From the NCBI RefSeq assembly GCF_018829635.1, contig NZ_JAHKKG010000001.1:682001-746000 (forward strand): DNA of 64,000 nucleotides, read 5' to 3'. Below, piece by piece: positions 16,546 through 26,200 of the stretch (positions are counted from its first letter, which is position 1; every line of letters begins with the position of its first letter). Source of the stretch: Paractinoplanes bogorensis. Lineage in GTDB: Bacteria; Actinomycetota; Actinomycetes; Mycobacteriales; Micromonosporaceae. The notes beneath the pieces were generated by a model that had not been told where the DNA came from, did not search any database, and was given only the letters and a program-made list of their open reading frames with translations. Made by a program: the position numbers and the translations under genes.

Positions 16546-16842
16546 ATGAAGGACAAGGACAAGTCGATCCTGTCGTACAAGTCCGAGGGTTCCGTGCTGA
16601 GCATCTATTCGAGGGGGTCGGTGCTGTCGATCGGGTCGGTCGGGTCGGCGCTGTCCATCGGGTCGATCGGGTCTTACGGCTCGATCCTCTCCGTCGGGTC
16701 GTGGCTGTCGGTGGGCTCGATCCTGTCGGCGATCTCGGTCGCCTCGGTGATGTCGTGGCGAAAGCGGGGCGCGATTCTGGCCAGCGGCGACACGTCCAAG
16801 CGCGAGGCGCACGCCCACCGGAACAAGCACGAGCACGGCTGA
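16546..16842 (+). CDS. serine-rich short-repeat protein (SVLSIGS repeats)
   Basis: A 98-residue protein. After a lysine-rich start (MKDKDKS) the centre is about ten imperfect repeats of 5-7 residues of the type GS(V/I/A)LS(I/V)GS, from about residue 8 to 65. A basic, His-rich tail (HAHRNKHEHG) follows. Alternating small polar and aliphatic residues suggest a stacked beta-solenoid or a membrane-associated beta structure. Both are inference. I do not know a named family. ATG 16546 has only a weak site (GCGGG). A 24-bp minisatellite and a hairpin follow the stop. Confidence 0.65.
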   Translation: MKDKDKSILSYKSEGSVLSIYSRGSVLSIGSVGSALSIGSIGSYGSILSVGSWLSVGSILSAISVASVMSWRKRGAILASGDTSKREAHAHRNKHEHG

Positions 16843-16853
16843 ACCCGCGAGCC

Positions 16854-16997
16854 CGCTCAACAAGAACAGGCAGCGATCGCTCAACAAGAACAGGCAGCGA
16901 TCGCTCAACAGGAACAGGCAGCGGTCGCTCAACAAGAACAGGCAGCGGTCGCACGGCGAACACAGGCAGCGGTCGCACGCCAAAGACAGACAGCGGC
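16854..16997. repeat. 24-bp minisatellite, six units
   Basis: Six tandem 24-bp units beginning CGCTCAACAAGAACAGGCAG. The first four are nearly identical and the last two diverged. It lies between two convergent genes just before a GC-rich hairpin. The period is a multiple of three, but no frame through it belongs to a plausible gene. Confidence 0.9.
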
Positions 16998-17007
16998 CAA
17001 CAGACAA

Positions 17008-17035
17008 GGGCCGCCTGCGGTGAAGCGGGCGGCCC
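17008..17035. terminator. GC-rich hairpin between convergent genes
   Basis: GGGCCGCC (17008-17015) pairs with GGCGGCCC (17028-17035) around a 12-base loop, 24 bp beyond the stop of the minus-strand hydrolase. It lacks a U-tract and could serve both strands. Confidence 0.6.
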
Positions 17036-17059
17036 CTGACGGCGTACGGGAAAAGGAAA

Positions 17060-18601
17060 TCAGCGGGTCGGAACGTCCAGATAAGAGCCGCCCCCGATGG
17101 TGATCTGGCGGCCGGGCTCGTTGGCGTCGTAGTAGAGCGGATCCACCGTGTCGATCACGAGGGTCAGCGAGTGGCCCGCCGGCACGTCGTAGGCGGCTGC
17201 GGACAGGGACAGGTCGACGTCGTTCGTGCCGGTCCAGGTAACCGGTGAGTGGGTGATCAGGCGGGCCGTGCCGATCAGGTCCAGGTCGTAGAGGTAGACC
17301 ACCGCGGAACCCTGGGACTGGGCCACGTCCAGGTGGACCTTCGGGATGCCGCGGATCTTGAGGGCTGAGCCGGGTCGGGTGGAGGCCCAGACTCCGGCGC
17401 GGCTGCGGTCGACCGTCGGGAGCCAGATCGCCGGGCGCTGGTTGGTGAAGGCCGAGACCCCGTTCGTCAGCAGGACCACCCCGCCGTTGGCGATCGTGTC
17501 CTTGTCGGTCGGCAGGGCCTTGGACCAGCCGGTGCTGGGGGCGCCACCGAGGAGGCCGGTGCCGTCGAGGGTGCGGATGCGGCCGAGCCCGTATCGCGTG
17601 GTCGACGTGCTCAGGCCGGACCAGTCGGCGTACGTCTCGGTGTTCGCATTGTCGGGGCGCACCAGCACGGGCTGCCCGCCGGCCGGACCGCCCCGCAGGT
17701 ACTGGTCGAACCAGGACCGTACGCTGGTCCAGACGTCGTTCTGGAAGCCGAAGATGCCGCCCAGCTCGGCGATCGCGTGGTCGCCGGGCCGCAGCTCGAG
17801 CCGTTTCGGGCCGTTCAGCTGCCGGTAGAAGTCGACCAGCTGGTTGGGCGGGAAGAACGAGTCGCCCCAGGCGTTCGCGATCAGCACGGCGGGTGCGTTC
17901 GCGTTGATCTGCGGCAGGTAGGTCGCGGGGGAGCGGACGCGGGCCCACGCCTGCACTTCGGCGACGTTGCGGTCGGCCTTGAAGTCGGCCAGCTTGCCGC
18001 TGAGCTCGGGCCCGGGGTTACCGAGCAGGGTGGCCGCCAGTTCCAGCAGGCCGGCCGACTGGCGGTGCCGCGTCTGGTCGCTGTAGAGCGAGTACACCAG
18101 GTCGGTCCAGCCGCTCATCATGGCGACGACCCGGATCCGCTTGTCGAAGGCCGCGCCGAGCAGGCTGATTCCCGCCCCGTACGAGATCCCCGCCGTCCCC
18201 ACTCGTGCCGGGTCGGCGGCCGTGTTGGCCAGCGTCCAGTCGATCACCTTGGACAGGTCGGCCATGTCGGACGGGCCGGCCGTGTTGATCTCGCCGCCGG
18301 ACGACCACCAGCCGCGCGGCGTGTACGAGACGACCACGTACCCGCCCTCGGCCAGTTTCTTCGACTGGGCCAGGTATTCCAGATCGTTGAGGCCCCAGCT
18401 CGACGGCAGGATCACCGCCGGGTAGCGGCCCGTGGCAGCGGGCGCGATCACGTTGGCCTTGAGGGTGACCCCTTCGCCGGGGATGTCGACGAACTTGAAG
18501 CCGGTGGTGGTGGCGGCGGCCGCGGGGGCGGGCCCGGCGCCGGTCAGGACGAGACCGACGGCCAGGAGGACGGCGAGCAGGATCTTGCGGACGGGCTCCA
18601 T
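17060..18601 (-). CDS. secreted CocE/NonD (X-Pro dipeptidyl-peptidase S15-type) hydrolase
   Basis: A 513-residue exported serine hydrolase. A signal peptide (residues 1-28, ending APAAAA) precedes an alpha/beta-hydrolase domain with nucleophile elbow GISYGAG (Ser about 143), a GDHA segment for the catalytic His, and a C-terminal jelly-roll domain (about 340-513) typical of the S15/CocE family. Members act as X-prolyl dipeptidyl peptidases or acyl-ester hydrolases, and the substrate cannot be told from sequence. GAGGAG eight bases before ATG 18601 fixes the start. It is divergent from the TetR gene at 18817, and the operator between them suggests control by that TetR. Confidence 0.85.
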   Translation of the reverse strand: MEPVRKILLAVLLAVGLVLTGAGPAPAAAATTTGFKFVDIPGEGVTLKANVIAPAATGRYPAVILPSSWGLNDLEYLAQSKKLAEGGYVVVSYTPRGWWSSGGEINTAGPSDMADLSKVIDWTLANTAADPARVGTAGISYGAGISLLGAAFDKRIRVVAMMSGWTDLVYSLYSDQTRHRQSAGLLELAATLLGNPGPELSGKLADFKADRNVAEVQAWARVRSPATYLPQINANAPAVLIANAWGDSFFPPNQLVDFYRQLNGPKRLELRPGDHAIAELGGIFGFQNDVWTSVRSWFDQYLRGGPAGGQPVLVRPDNANTETYADWSGLSTSTTRYGLGRIRTLDGTGLLGGAPSTGWSKALPTDKDTIANGGVVLLTNGVSAFTNQRPAIWLPTVDRSRAGVWASTRPGSALKIRGIPKVHLDVAQSQGSAVVYLYDLDLIGTARLITHSPVTWTGTNDVDLSLSAAAYDVPAGHSLTLVIDTVDPLYYDANEPGRQITIGGGSYLDVPTR

Positions 18602-18750
18602 GCGCTCTCCTCATGCAGAGCAGGACCACGAGCCCGTACGGGCGGACGCGGTGGCACGTCCGTCCTGGTGGGTTCGCGTATGGGAGGGCTGGAGCTCCAG
18701 TTTCCGCAGCGTAGGAGGTGGTTCCGAGAAATTGAACTTCATGACATTAT

Positions 18751-18768
18751 CGTTACTGGCAAGTAACG
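18751..18768. promoter_or_regulatory. probable TetR operator
   Basis: A perfect palindrome, CGTTACT-N4-AGTAACG, in the 215-bp divergent promoter region between the secreted hydrolase and the TetR gene. Just downstream, GGTCACTTCGAA (18771-18782) and GGTTACTTCGAG (18783-18794) form a direct repeat that shares the TTACT element. Confidence 0.7.
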
Positions 18769-18816
18769 TAGGTCACTTCGAAGGTTACTTCGAGGCGGAG
18801 GGAAAGGCGGCGGAGC

Positions 18817-19389
18817 TTGCTGTACGGGGTTCAAGCGCCACGCCGGCGCGACGCGCAACGCAATCGGGACGCCATCGTGCTCGCCGCCTGTGACCTGATG
18901 ACCAGTGAGCGCACCGCGGTCGGGATGCCCGAGATCGCGCGCCGGGCGGGCGTCGGTCAGGCCACCCTCTATCGCCACTTTCCGGACCGGTACGCCCTCA
19001 CCGCCGCGGTGATCGCCTACCAGGTCGACCGGCTCGAGGCCTGCGTGGTCGCGACCCGCCAGCAGCCGGCCGCCTTCCGCTCGATGCTCGACGCCGTGCT
19101 GCGGGCCCAGGTCACCATGCGTCCGCTGGTCCGGCTGGCCCGCCGGCTCGAACCCGCGGTGCAGGGCCGATACCTGCGGCGCATCGTCGCCCTGCTGGCC
19201 GAGCCGCTGCGCCGGGCCCAGGAACACGGCTACGTGCGCCGTGATCTCGAGCCGGGTGATCTGGTCCTGATCTTCACGATGGTCGAGGGCGTGCTCGAGG
19301 GAACGCTGGACGGCGAGGTCGAGGCGGGTGCCGCCGCCGCGCGCACGATCGACCTGGCCCTCGACGGCGTCTTTCGATCCGCCGCCTGA
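18817..19389 (+). CDS. TetR-family transcriptional regulator
   Basis: A 190-residue TetR repressor. The N-terminal helix-turn-helix (IARRAGVGQATLYRHFPDRYAL, about residues 41-62) is typical, and the rest is a helical ligand-binding domain. The TTG start is accepted because GGAGGGAAAGG lies at 18797-18807 with about 9-nt spacing and no ATG or GTG is in frame nearby. It is divergent from the CocE/NonD hydrolase, with a palindrome between them. Confidence 0.88.
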   Translation: MLYGVQAPRRRDAQRNRDAIVLAACDLMTSERTAVGMPEIARRAGVGQATLYRHFPDRYALTAAVIAYQVDRLEACVVATRQQPAAFRSMLDAVLRAQVTMRPLVRLARRLEPAVQGRYLRRIVALLAEPLRRAQEHGYVRRDLEPGDLVLIFTMVEGVLEGTLDGEVEAGAAAARTIDLALDGVFRSAA

Positions 19390-19419
19390 GCCTGGCGATC
19401 ACGTGGCATCCTTTCAGTC

Positions 19420-20388
19420 ATGAGGCCGCGGTGTTCCCTCTACGTGGACGTCGGCTACCTGCTGACCTCCGCGGCTGTTCGCGTGGCCGGGACCTCTCTG
19501 CGCAACGGCGTGCACGTCGACTACGAGGCGCTGATCCACGAGCTGGTGCAGCAGGCGGAAAAGGTCTCCGACCTGCCGATGCTGCGGGTGCACTGGTACG
19601 ACTCGGCCAAGGACGGGGTGCCCGACGCCCGCCAGCAGCGCATCGGTGAACTGCCCAAGGTGAAGCTGCGGCTCGGCCGGTTCGGCATGGACGGACAGCA
19701 GAAGGGCGTCGACCTGCGCATCGGGCTCGACCTGGTGACGCACGCGCGGAACGGCGCGGCCGACGTCTTCGTCCTGGTCTCGGGCGACGACGACCTGACC
19801 GAGGCCGTCGAAGAGGCCCAGATCCACGGGGTGCAGGTCATCCTGCTGGCCGTGCCGAACAGCGACAACAAGCCGCACGGCATCAGCCGCCACCTGATGC
19901 GGGCGGCCGACGGGCTGGAGATCCTCTTCCCCAGCGCCATCGACCACACGGTGATGAAGGTCGAGATGCCACCGCCGCCCCCACCGGCGGCGCCGGCGGC
20001 CGTCACACCGGCCGTCATGCAGCCCCGGGCCACGCCGAAAGACCTGGCCGGGCTGGGCCGGCCGGGCGTGCCGCGGCCGGCCACCTCGGTGCTCGCCTAC
20101 AGCGCGGTCACCGGCCGCGAGCCGCAGGTGATCGCCGAGTACGACGATTCGGCCGAACTCGCCGAGCAGGTCGACCTGGTGGTCGTCAACGTGCTGACCG
20201 CCTTCCGCAAGTCGGCCACGGCCGAGGCGCTGGCCGAGCTCAAGGCGGGCAAGCCGTCGATCCCGCGCGACATCGACAAGGCGTTGCTGACCGACCTGTC
20301 CGACCTGTGCGGGGTCTACGACCTGAGCGAACAGTTGCGGCACCGGTTGCGATCACAGTTCTGGAAGCGCTACGACGAAGCGCAGTGA
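19420..20388 (+). CDS. NYN-domain (PIN-like) RNase
   Basis: A 322-residue protein with an N-terminal NYN domain, a metal-dependent PIN-like RNase fold. The acidic residues expected in the active site are visible: Asp10 in LYVDVGYLL, the GVDLRIGLDLVTHA segment (about residues 95-108) and VSGDDDLTEAVEEA (about 122-135). A Pro/Ala-rich linker (about 187-215) leads to a helical C-terminal domain (about 240-320), possibly for RNA or partner binding. The substrate is unknown. It lies 30 bp after the TetR gene but is probably a separate, conserved gene. Confidence 0.88.
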   Translation: MRPRCSLYVDVGYLLTSAAVRVAGTSLRNGVHVDYEALIHELVQQAEKVSDLPMLRVHWYDSAKDGVPDARQQRIGELPKVKLRLGRFGMDGQQKGVDLRIGLDLVTHARNGAADVFVLVSGDDDLTEAVEEAQIHGVQVILLAVPNSDNKPHGISRHLMRAADGLEILFPSAIDHTVMKVEMPPPPPPAAPAAVTPAVMQPRATPKDLAGLGRPGVPRPATSVLAYSAVTGREPQVIAEYDDSAELAEQVDLVVVNVLTAFRKSATAEALAELKAGKPSIPRDIDKALLTDLSDLCGVYDLSEQLRHRLRSQFWKRYDEAQ

Positions 20389-20398
20389 CGCTCCCGGT

Positions 20399-20434
20399 CG
20401 CCGCCGGCAACACCACCTAGGTGCGCCGGCGGCG
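20399..20434. terminator. bidirectional hairpin terminator
   Basis: CGCCGCCGGC (20399-20408) pairs with GCCGGCGGCG (20425-20434); the loop contains the palindrome CACCTAGGTG. It fills the gap between the convergent NYN and Ig-like genes. Confidence 0.7.
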
Positions 20435-20444
20435 GGAACCGCGC

Positions 20445-21776
20445 TTACGGCACGTAGATCTTCTTGCTCGTCGAGGCCTGGAAACCGGCCGGGTCGCCCG
20501 GGTAGCGGGCCCGCCACCAGCCGGACCGGGCCTCGGTCAGGCGGCCCTCGAACTCGTAGCCGCCCTCGCCGTCCCAGTAGGACTGCTGGTCGTCGCCGAT
20601 CGTCAGCCAGTTGCCGCTGCCGGTCTCGGAGAACTGGAACTCGACCGGGATCGTGCCCGGCGTGCCCCGCTCACCCGGGAACTCGACACTGCCGTGCAGG
20701 TGGACGGCGCCGGAGGTCTCGCGGGCGGCCGTGAAGCGCGGGATCGTCGACGCCTGCAGCACAGCGATCGGCACGTCATGCTGGCTCGTCGCCACGAACG
20801 GGTCGGGGTATCCGTCCGGGCGGTCCGGCGCGATGTAGTAAGAGCGCAGGGTCATGCTCGAGTAGGGAGTGACCGTCAGCGTGTACGAGCCGTCGGCGGC
20901 GACCGGGACCACGTCGTACGAGTTGCAGTTGTCGAGCTCGTTGCACGCGCTCACGTTGACCCGGCCCGTGCTGACCGGCGCCCAGCCCTCAGGGGTCTTC
21001 CACGACGCCGTGCCGCTGACCGTGATCGACTCGCCGGCCTTGATCCGCTTGGCCGTGACGGTCGAGGTCACCCGGGTCGCGCGCGGCTTGATCAGGACGT
21101 CGGGCGCGGTGTAGGACGACGACAGGTAGTAGGGGAAGTCGTTGCTGTAGGGGAAGTTGACGAAGACCCGGCGACCGCTCTCGGAGATCGGGAGCTCGGC
21201 CGTGAACCGGCCGTCGGTGCCGGTCGTCGCGCTCTGCCACTCGGTGTTGAGCAGCTCGATTCCGGCGCCGGCCACCCGCCGGATCTCGCCGGTGCCGGGC
21301 ATGCGGGCCTTGAGCACGCCGGTCACGGTGACCGACCGCTTCTCGTACGTCGCCGTCGCGGGTTTGACGGTGACCGAGTCGATGAACGTCACGACCCAGT
21401 AGGACAGTGTGCCCGCGTTTTGGCTGGTGGTGGTGACGCCGTCGTTGTCGGTGACGCTCACGTCGACCGGGTAGTCGCCGAACTGCGGCAGGATGAACGG
21501 CTCCTGCGTCGCCCAGACCGTGAACTCTCCCTCGCCGCTGCTGTGCCAGAACGAGCTGGTGGAGGCGATGACCTCACCCGCGCTGTTCTTCACGTCGGCC
21601 GACACCTTGGACACGCCCGCCTCGGACCGGATGCCGACCAGCAGGACGCCCGTGTTGCCCTCGAACTCGCTGGTCGCGTACTGGATCTCGGGACCCGCGG
21701 CGGCCCGCGCCGCCGCCGGGAACGCGAACACAGCCAGCATCGCCAGCACGGCCGTGATGAGCCGAGCCGTTCTCAT
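20445..21776 (-). CDS. secreted multi-domain Ig-like protein
   Basis: A 443-residue exported protein with a signal peptide (residues 1 to about 26, ending AARA). The rest is beta-rich, apparently four to five Ig-like or carboxypeptidase-regulatory-like modules. TGTDGRFTAELPI and AADGSYTLTVTP are typical strands of such folds. One CNELDNC pair could form a disulfide. No anchor or catalytic motif is seen. Proteins of this composition are common in Actinoplanes-like secretomes, and the role is unknown. Confidence 0.75.
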   Translation of the reverse strand: MRTARLITAVLAMLAVFAFPAAARAAAGPEIQYATSEFEGNTGVLLVGIRSEAGVSKVSADVKNSAGEVIASTSSFWHSSGEGEFTVWATQEPFILPQFGDYPVDVSVTDNDGVTTTSQNAGTLSYWVVTFIDSVTVKPATATYEKRSVTVTGVLKARMPGTGEIRRVAGAGIELLNTEWQSATTGTDGRFTAELPISESGRRVFVNFPYSNDFPYYLSSSYTAPDVLIKPRATRVTSTVTAKRIKAGESITVSGTASWKTPEGWAPVSTGRVNVSACNELDNCNSYDVVPVAADGSYTLTVTPYSSMTLRSYYIAPDRPDGYPDPFVATSQHDVPIAVLQASTIPRFTAARETSGAVHLHGSVEFPGERGTPGTIPVEFQFSETGSGNWLTIGDDQQSYWDGEGGYEFEGRLTEARSGWWRARYPGDPAGFQASTSKKIYVP

Positions 21777-21824
21777 ATGGAGCCTCCCCCGTGTGGATGC
21801 GACATCGCATCGATGGCGGTGATC

Positions 21825-22325
21825 CTAGGGCGGGGGTACGACATTCTGCGCAAGCTTTTGCAGGAACTTCGGGATGCGGCCGGTGCCGTAGTCGTAGAAG
21901 CGGGCCCAGCTCGGTGTGATGGCGATCCGCGCCTGCTGGGGATACATCGCGCGGACGTTCTTCTCGAACTCGGCGGCCGCCTCGGCGGGCATGCTCTTGT
22001 GGGCCGCGGCCAGGTATTCCGGCACGATCCCGTCGACGATCGTGATGTTCGCGCGGCCGCGGATCGACAGCGCCCGGGCGCCGGTCGGGGTGTCGCCGGC
22101 CTCGATCGACAGCGCGACCTCGGGGTGCACCGCCAGCGACGCCAGCTTCGGGGCGGTGGTGGCGGTGGCGATCACGAACTCGGCGCCGGTCCAGAAATAG
22201 CCCACCGGCACGACCCGCGGGGTGCCGTCTTTCGCCGTGTACGCGAGATGAGCCCCCGAGGTGGCGGCGAGCAACTCCCGTGCGCCCTCGGCCGACAGTT
22301 CCTCGTCGATCTCCCGTTGTTCCAT
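21825..22325 (-). CDS. pyridoxamine 5'-phosphate oxidase-like split-barrel flavoprotein
   Basis: A 166-residue protein with the FMN/F420-binding split beta-barrel of the PNPOx-like family. HLAYTAKDGTPRVVPVGYFWTGAEFVIAT is the usual first part of the barrel, and ALSIRGRANI the later strand. Family members include F420-dependent reductases and heme- or biliverdin-binding proteins, so the substrate is open. ATG 22325 is preferred over GTG 22331, two codons upstream. The gene is convergent with none; it follows the phosphotransferase on the same strand by 26 bp. Confidence 0.8.
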   Translation of the reverse strand: MEQREIDEELSAEGARELLAATSGAHLAYTAKDGTPRVVPVGYFWTGAEFVIATATTAPKLASLAVHPEVALSIEAGDTPTGARALSIRGRANITIVDGIVPEYLAAAHKSMPAEAAAEFEKNVRAMYPQQARIAITPSWARFYDYGTGRIPKFLQKLAQNVVPPP

Positions 22326-22351
22326 CCGCACAGGCTATGTCGGAGGCCCGG

Positions 22352-23263
22352 TCAGACCGGCGTCGGTTGGCCGATCTCGGCCAGGTAATACGCGGCCGCC
22401 GTGCGGAAGTCGTCCTCGACCGGCAATGCCGCGTCGCGCACCGCTCGCTGCCAGGCCGCGGCCTTGGGCACGCGGGCCGTCCGGCAGGCCAGTGTGGCCG
22501 AGCGGCGCAGCGTTTCCGCCGGTGCGAGGTCGGACCAGACTTCGAGATACGCGTCCCGCAGCATGCGCGTTTCCGATTCCGTGGCGTCGATCGAGCTCAG
22601 CGCCACCAGCAGACACCCGAACGGGTGCGCGACCGCCGCATCGCCCCAGTCGAAGAAACGGTTGCCCGGGAACACGTTGTCGTCGTGCAGGTCGTCGTGC
22701 TGCAGTGAGGCCGGCACGCCGTCCGCCGCTAATTCCGCACACCATTTCCCGTACGCCGTGACATCGACCTCGCCGTCCACGGGCTCCTCGGACAGCAGCG
22801 TCGCCAACCGTTCCGGCAGTACCGAAGGTCGCATGTCGGGCACGCCGATCGCCGTCATCTCCGGCGCTTTCGGAGCGAGCGTGCGCTGCAGAACCGCGTA
22901 CGCCTGAAGCATCTCCCGCACGGCCGGCAGATCCCCGGGCCGCGTTTCCCGCAGCGTGGGCCCGCAGTCGGCGGTGAGCAGCCAGCCGCGATTCTCGTCG
23001 ACGGCGAGCGGCGTCAATACCGACTGCGGAATCCAGCCGGCGAGTGCTTTCGCGAGCCCCGCCTCGTACGCGCAAGCCCTGGTATTGGCCTTGAACCAGC
23101 GAATGCCGGCGGCCGTGGTCGCCCGGTGCGTCACTGACCACGGTCGGACACGGGTCTCCTCGATCTCCCCGATGACCGGCGAGTTCAGCCCGTCGAGGGT
23201 GTCGCGAATCCAGGAATGGGCCTGGGCCTGCCACTGCGGGTCATGCCAGTCGTTGGCGCGCAT
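22352..23263 (-). CDS. aminoglycoside phosphotransferase (APH)-like kinase
   Basis: A 303-residue protein of the APH/choline-kinase fold. The catalytic loop LQHDDLHDDNV (about residues 177-187) has the Brenner motif HxDxxxxN, and FFDWGDAAVAHPF carries the metal-binding DxD-like segment. Such proteins phosphorylate small molecules such as aminoglycosides, choline or homoserine. Nothing nearby fixes the substrate. ATG 23263 is chosen, though an in-frame ATG ten codons upstream (23293) is possible. It is divergent from the large STAND ATPase, with 36 bp between starts. Confidence 0.82.
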   Translation of the reverse strand: MRANDWHDPQWQAQAHSWIRDTLDGLNSPVIGEIEETRVRPWSVTHRATTAAGIRWFKANTRACAYEAGLAKALAGWIPQSVLTPLAVDENRGWLLTADCGPTLRETRPGDLPAVREMLQAYAVLQRTLAPKAPEMTAIGVPDMRPSVLPERLATLLSEEPVDGEVDVTAYGKWCAELAADGVPASLQHDDLHDDNVFPGNRFFDWGDAAVAHPFGCLLVALSSIDATESETRMLRDAYLEVWSDLAPAETLRRSATLACRTARVPKAAAWQRAVRDAALPVEDDFRTAAAYYLAEIGQPTPV

Positions 23264-23299
23264 GAATCCCGACTTTAGGGCGTGCGTCATCATGGGGCG

Positions 23300-26200
23300 A
23301 TGCCTCAGGGACTGTCCTATGCCGATGCCGTCCGCATTCTGGGTGGTTCCGGGCCGCTCGCCAAAGCCGTCGACAATCTGCTCGGCGGGGCGCTCTCGGT
23401 GGCCACAGCGGGCGGCAGCGATGTCGCGCTCAGCTTTTTCGACGCCAAGAACGAGATGGTCCGGCTCGGTTCCCTGGTCACGACGAAAATCAATGATTCC
23501 GTACGCGGGTTGGGGCGCCACGACCGCAGCGAACGCCTTCAGGCCGCGCATGTCGTGCTGGTGGTGACCGCGTTTTTCGAGGCGCTCGACGAGTGCATGG
23601 CGGCCGCCGAGATCGACGATCCCGACTTCGACCGGGACGACCAGGTCAAGTTTATCGGCGGGGCGGACGGGGGAACGCTGGTCGGCCGTCTGCTCGGGGC
23701 GACTGTCCCGCTGCCGACTCCCGAGTTGTTCTACGACGATCTTCTGCGCAGCCTCACGTCCTGGTTCCTGAACACAGGCGTCCGGATGGAGGCATACCTG
23801 AGCGGATTGGCCGTCTATGACCAGGCCGGCGATCGTGCTCGGTTAGCCATGGGCGACCTGCTGCACGTCCGGCTTCCCCACCTCGCGACGGCCAAGTACG
23901 ACGAGGCGCACCGCCGGCTCGCGGCCGAGATCCCCGAGTTCGCGATCTGGGCCGACCGCCTCGAGGCCCGCGCCACCACTCACGGCCTGGAACGCCTGGA
24001 AGCCGTCCTGCGCGAGGTCACCTCGGGCCGTGATCCGAGCCGGCACCGCGCCGCGCTGGCCCGCGCCCACCGGTCCGCGCTGGTCCGCCCGGTTCTCGGT
24101 GGCGACGCGGGTGAGCTGCTGATCCCGGCCCTGCAGGCGGCGTATCTGGACCCGATCTTCCGGGTTCGCACAGCGACCCCCGACGCCCGCCCGGCCGACG
24201 ACCAGTGGTGGGCCGAGACCGGCACCCGGGCCGACATCGCCGGGTTCCTCGCCGCCTACCTGACCACCACCGCCGCCACCGAGGCCCCGATGCTGCTGCT
24301 CGGTCAGCCCGGCGCCGGCAAGTCCTCGCTCACCCGCATCCTGGCCGCGCGGCTGCCCGCCGAAGACTTCTTCGTCTGCCGGGTCGCGCTGCGTGAGGTG
24401 CCGGCCGAGGCCGAGATCCAGGACCAGATCGAGCTGGCGCTGCGGGCCGCGATCGGCGAGACGGTGTCGTGGGCCGAGCTGGCCGACACCGGTGGTGCCC
24501 TGCCCGTCGTGCTGCTCGACGGGTTCGACGAGCTGCTGCAGGCCACCGGCTTGCACCAGTCCGACTACCTGCAGCGGGTGGCCGCGTTCCAGCAGCGCGA
24601 GGAGTCGCTCGGCCGGCCGGTCGCGGTGATGGTGACCAGCCGGGTCGCGGTGGCCGATCGGGCCCGCCTGCCCCTGGGCGCGCTGGTCGTGCGGCTCGAA
24701 CCCTTCGACGACGCCCAGATCGCACGCTGGCTGACCGTCTGGAACGAGACGAACGCGTTCGCCGTCGAGCCGCTGAACCCGGATGCGCTGCGCCACGTAC
24801 GCCACCTGGCCGAACAGCCGCTGCTGCTGCTCATGCTGGCCCTCTACGACGGCACAACCCAAGCCCTGCGCGAGAAAGAAACGACGCTGGAAGGCGGCGA
24901 GCTCTACGAACGACTGCTCGCCTCGTTCGCGGCCCGCGAGGTACGCCGGGTTCACGCCGGACAGCCCGACTCGGCGATCCCGGCCCTGGTCGAGCAGGAG
25001 CTGCTGCGCCTGTCGGTGGTGGCGTTCGCGATGTTCCACCGGCTGCGCCTGTGGGTCACCGAACGCGAACTCGACGACGACCTGGCCGGCCTCGGTCTGA
25101 CCCCGTCGCGGGCCGGGCGCACCGAGGGTTTCCGCACCCCGCTGACCGCCGGGCAGGAGATGGTCGGACGCTTCTTCTTCATCCAGCGCGCCCAGGCCGT
25201 GCGTGACGACCGGCCCCTGCAGACGTACGAGTTCCTGCACGCCACGTTTGGCGAATACCTGGTCGCCCGGCTGGTCGTGCAGGCCGTCCGCGACACCGAG
25301 GCCCGTGAACGGGCGAGCACGCTGGCCCTGCGCCTCGGTCCGGCCCAGGACGACGACCTGCTGCGCTCGCTGCTCGGGTTCACCGCCCTGACCAGCCGGG
25401 CCACGATCCTGCCGTTCGTGGCCGGACTGTTCGCGGCGGGCGATCGCGACCGCCTGCGGTCATGGCTGGTCGAGCGCACCGGGCAGGCGGTGCGGCGTCC
25501 GGCGTACGGGGAAAGCAGTTATCGCCCCGTCGACAAGCGCGCCGATCACTGGATGGCCACCTACTCGTTCAATCTCTTCCTGCTCGCGCTGGCCTGCGGG
25601 GCGGATCTGCGGGCGTCCGAGCTGTTCACCGAGACCAACGATCCGGCCTACTGGCTGCGCGGCTCGGCGCTGCAGTGGCGGGCGGCGACGCCGGGCAACA
25701 TCTATGGGGACACGCTCCGGCTCCTCGACGTCGAACGCGACTGGCACCGCGGACGCCACGACATCGTGGTGCGTCTCGCCCTCGGCGGGGTCGAGCGACC
25801 GCCGAGCCCGCTGGATGTCGGCTGGTTCACCGAGAAGGCGCCCGGGGTCGAGACGCCGGCCGTCCACCGAGCCGATTTCGACCTCGTCACGCTGGTCCGG
25901 TCGATGCGGCTGAGCAGCACGGTCGGCGACAGCACGCTGCTGCACGCGCTCGAGCCGGTGATCGGCCGGATGCCGGAGGCGCTGACCACCTTTGTCGGCG
26001 ACGCCTCGATGGCGCACCGCCTGGCCGAGCTGTGGCTGGCGTCCGGCTTCGAGGAGTCGATCGAGGTGCTGCTCATGCGCTACGACCGGGTGATCGCGGC
26101 GATCGCCGAGCTGGCCGCTCTGGGCGATCAGCACTGGACCCAGATCCGGGCCACCGTGACGCTGCTGATGCAGTGCCTGCGGGCCGACGCCGACCGGCTG

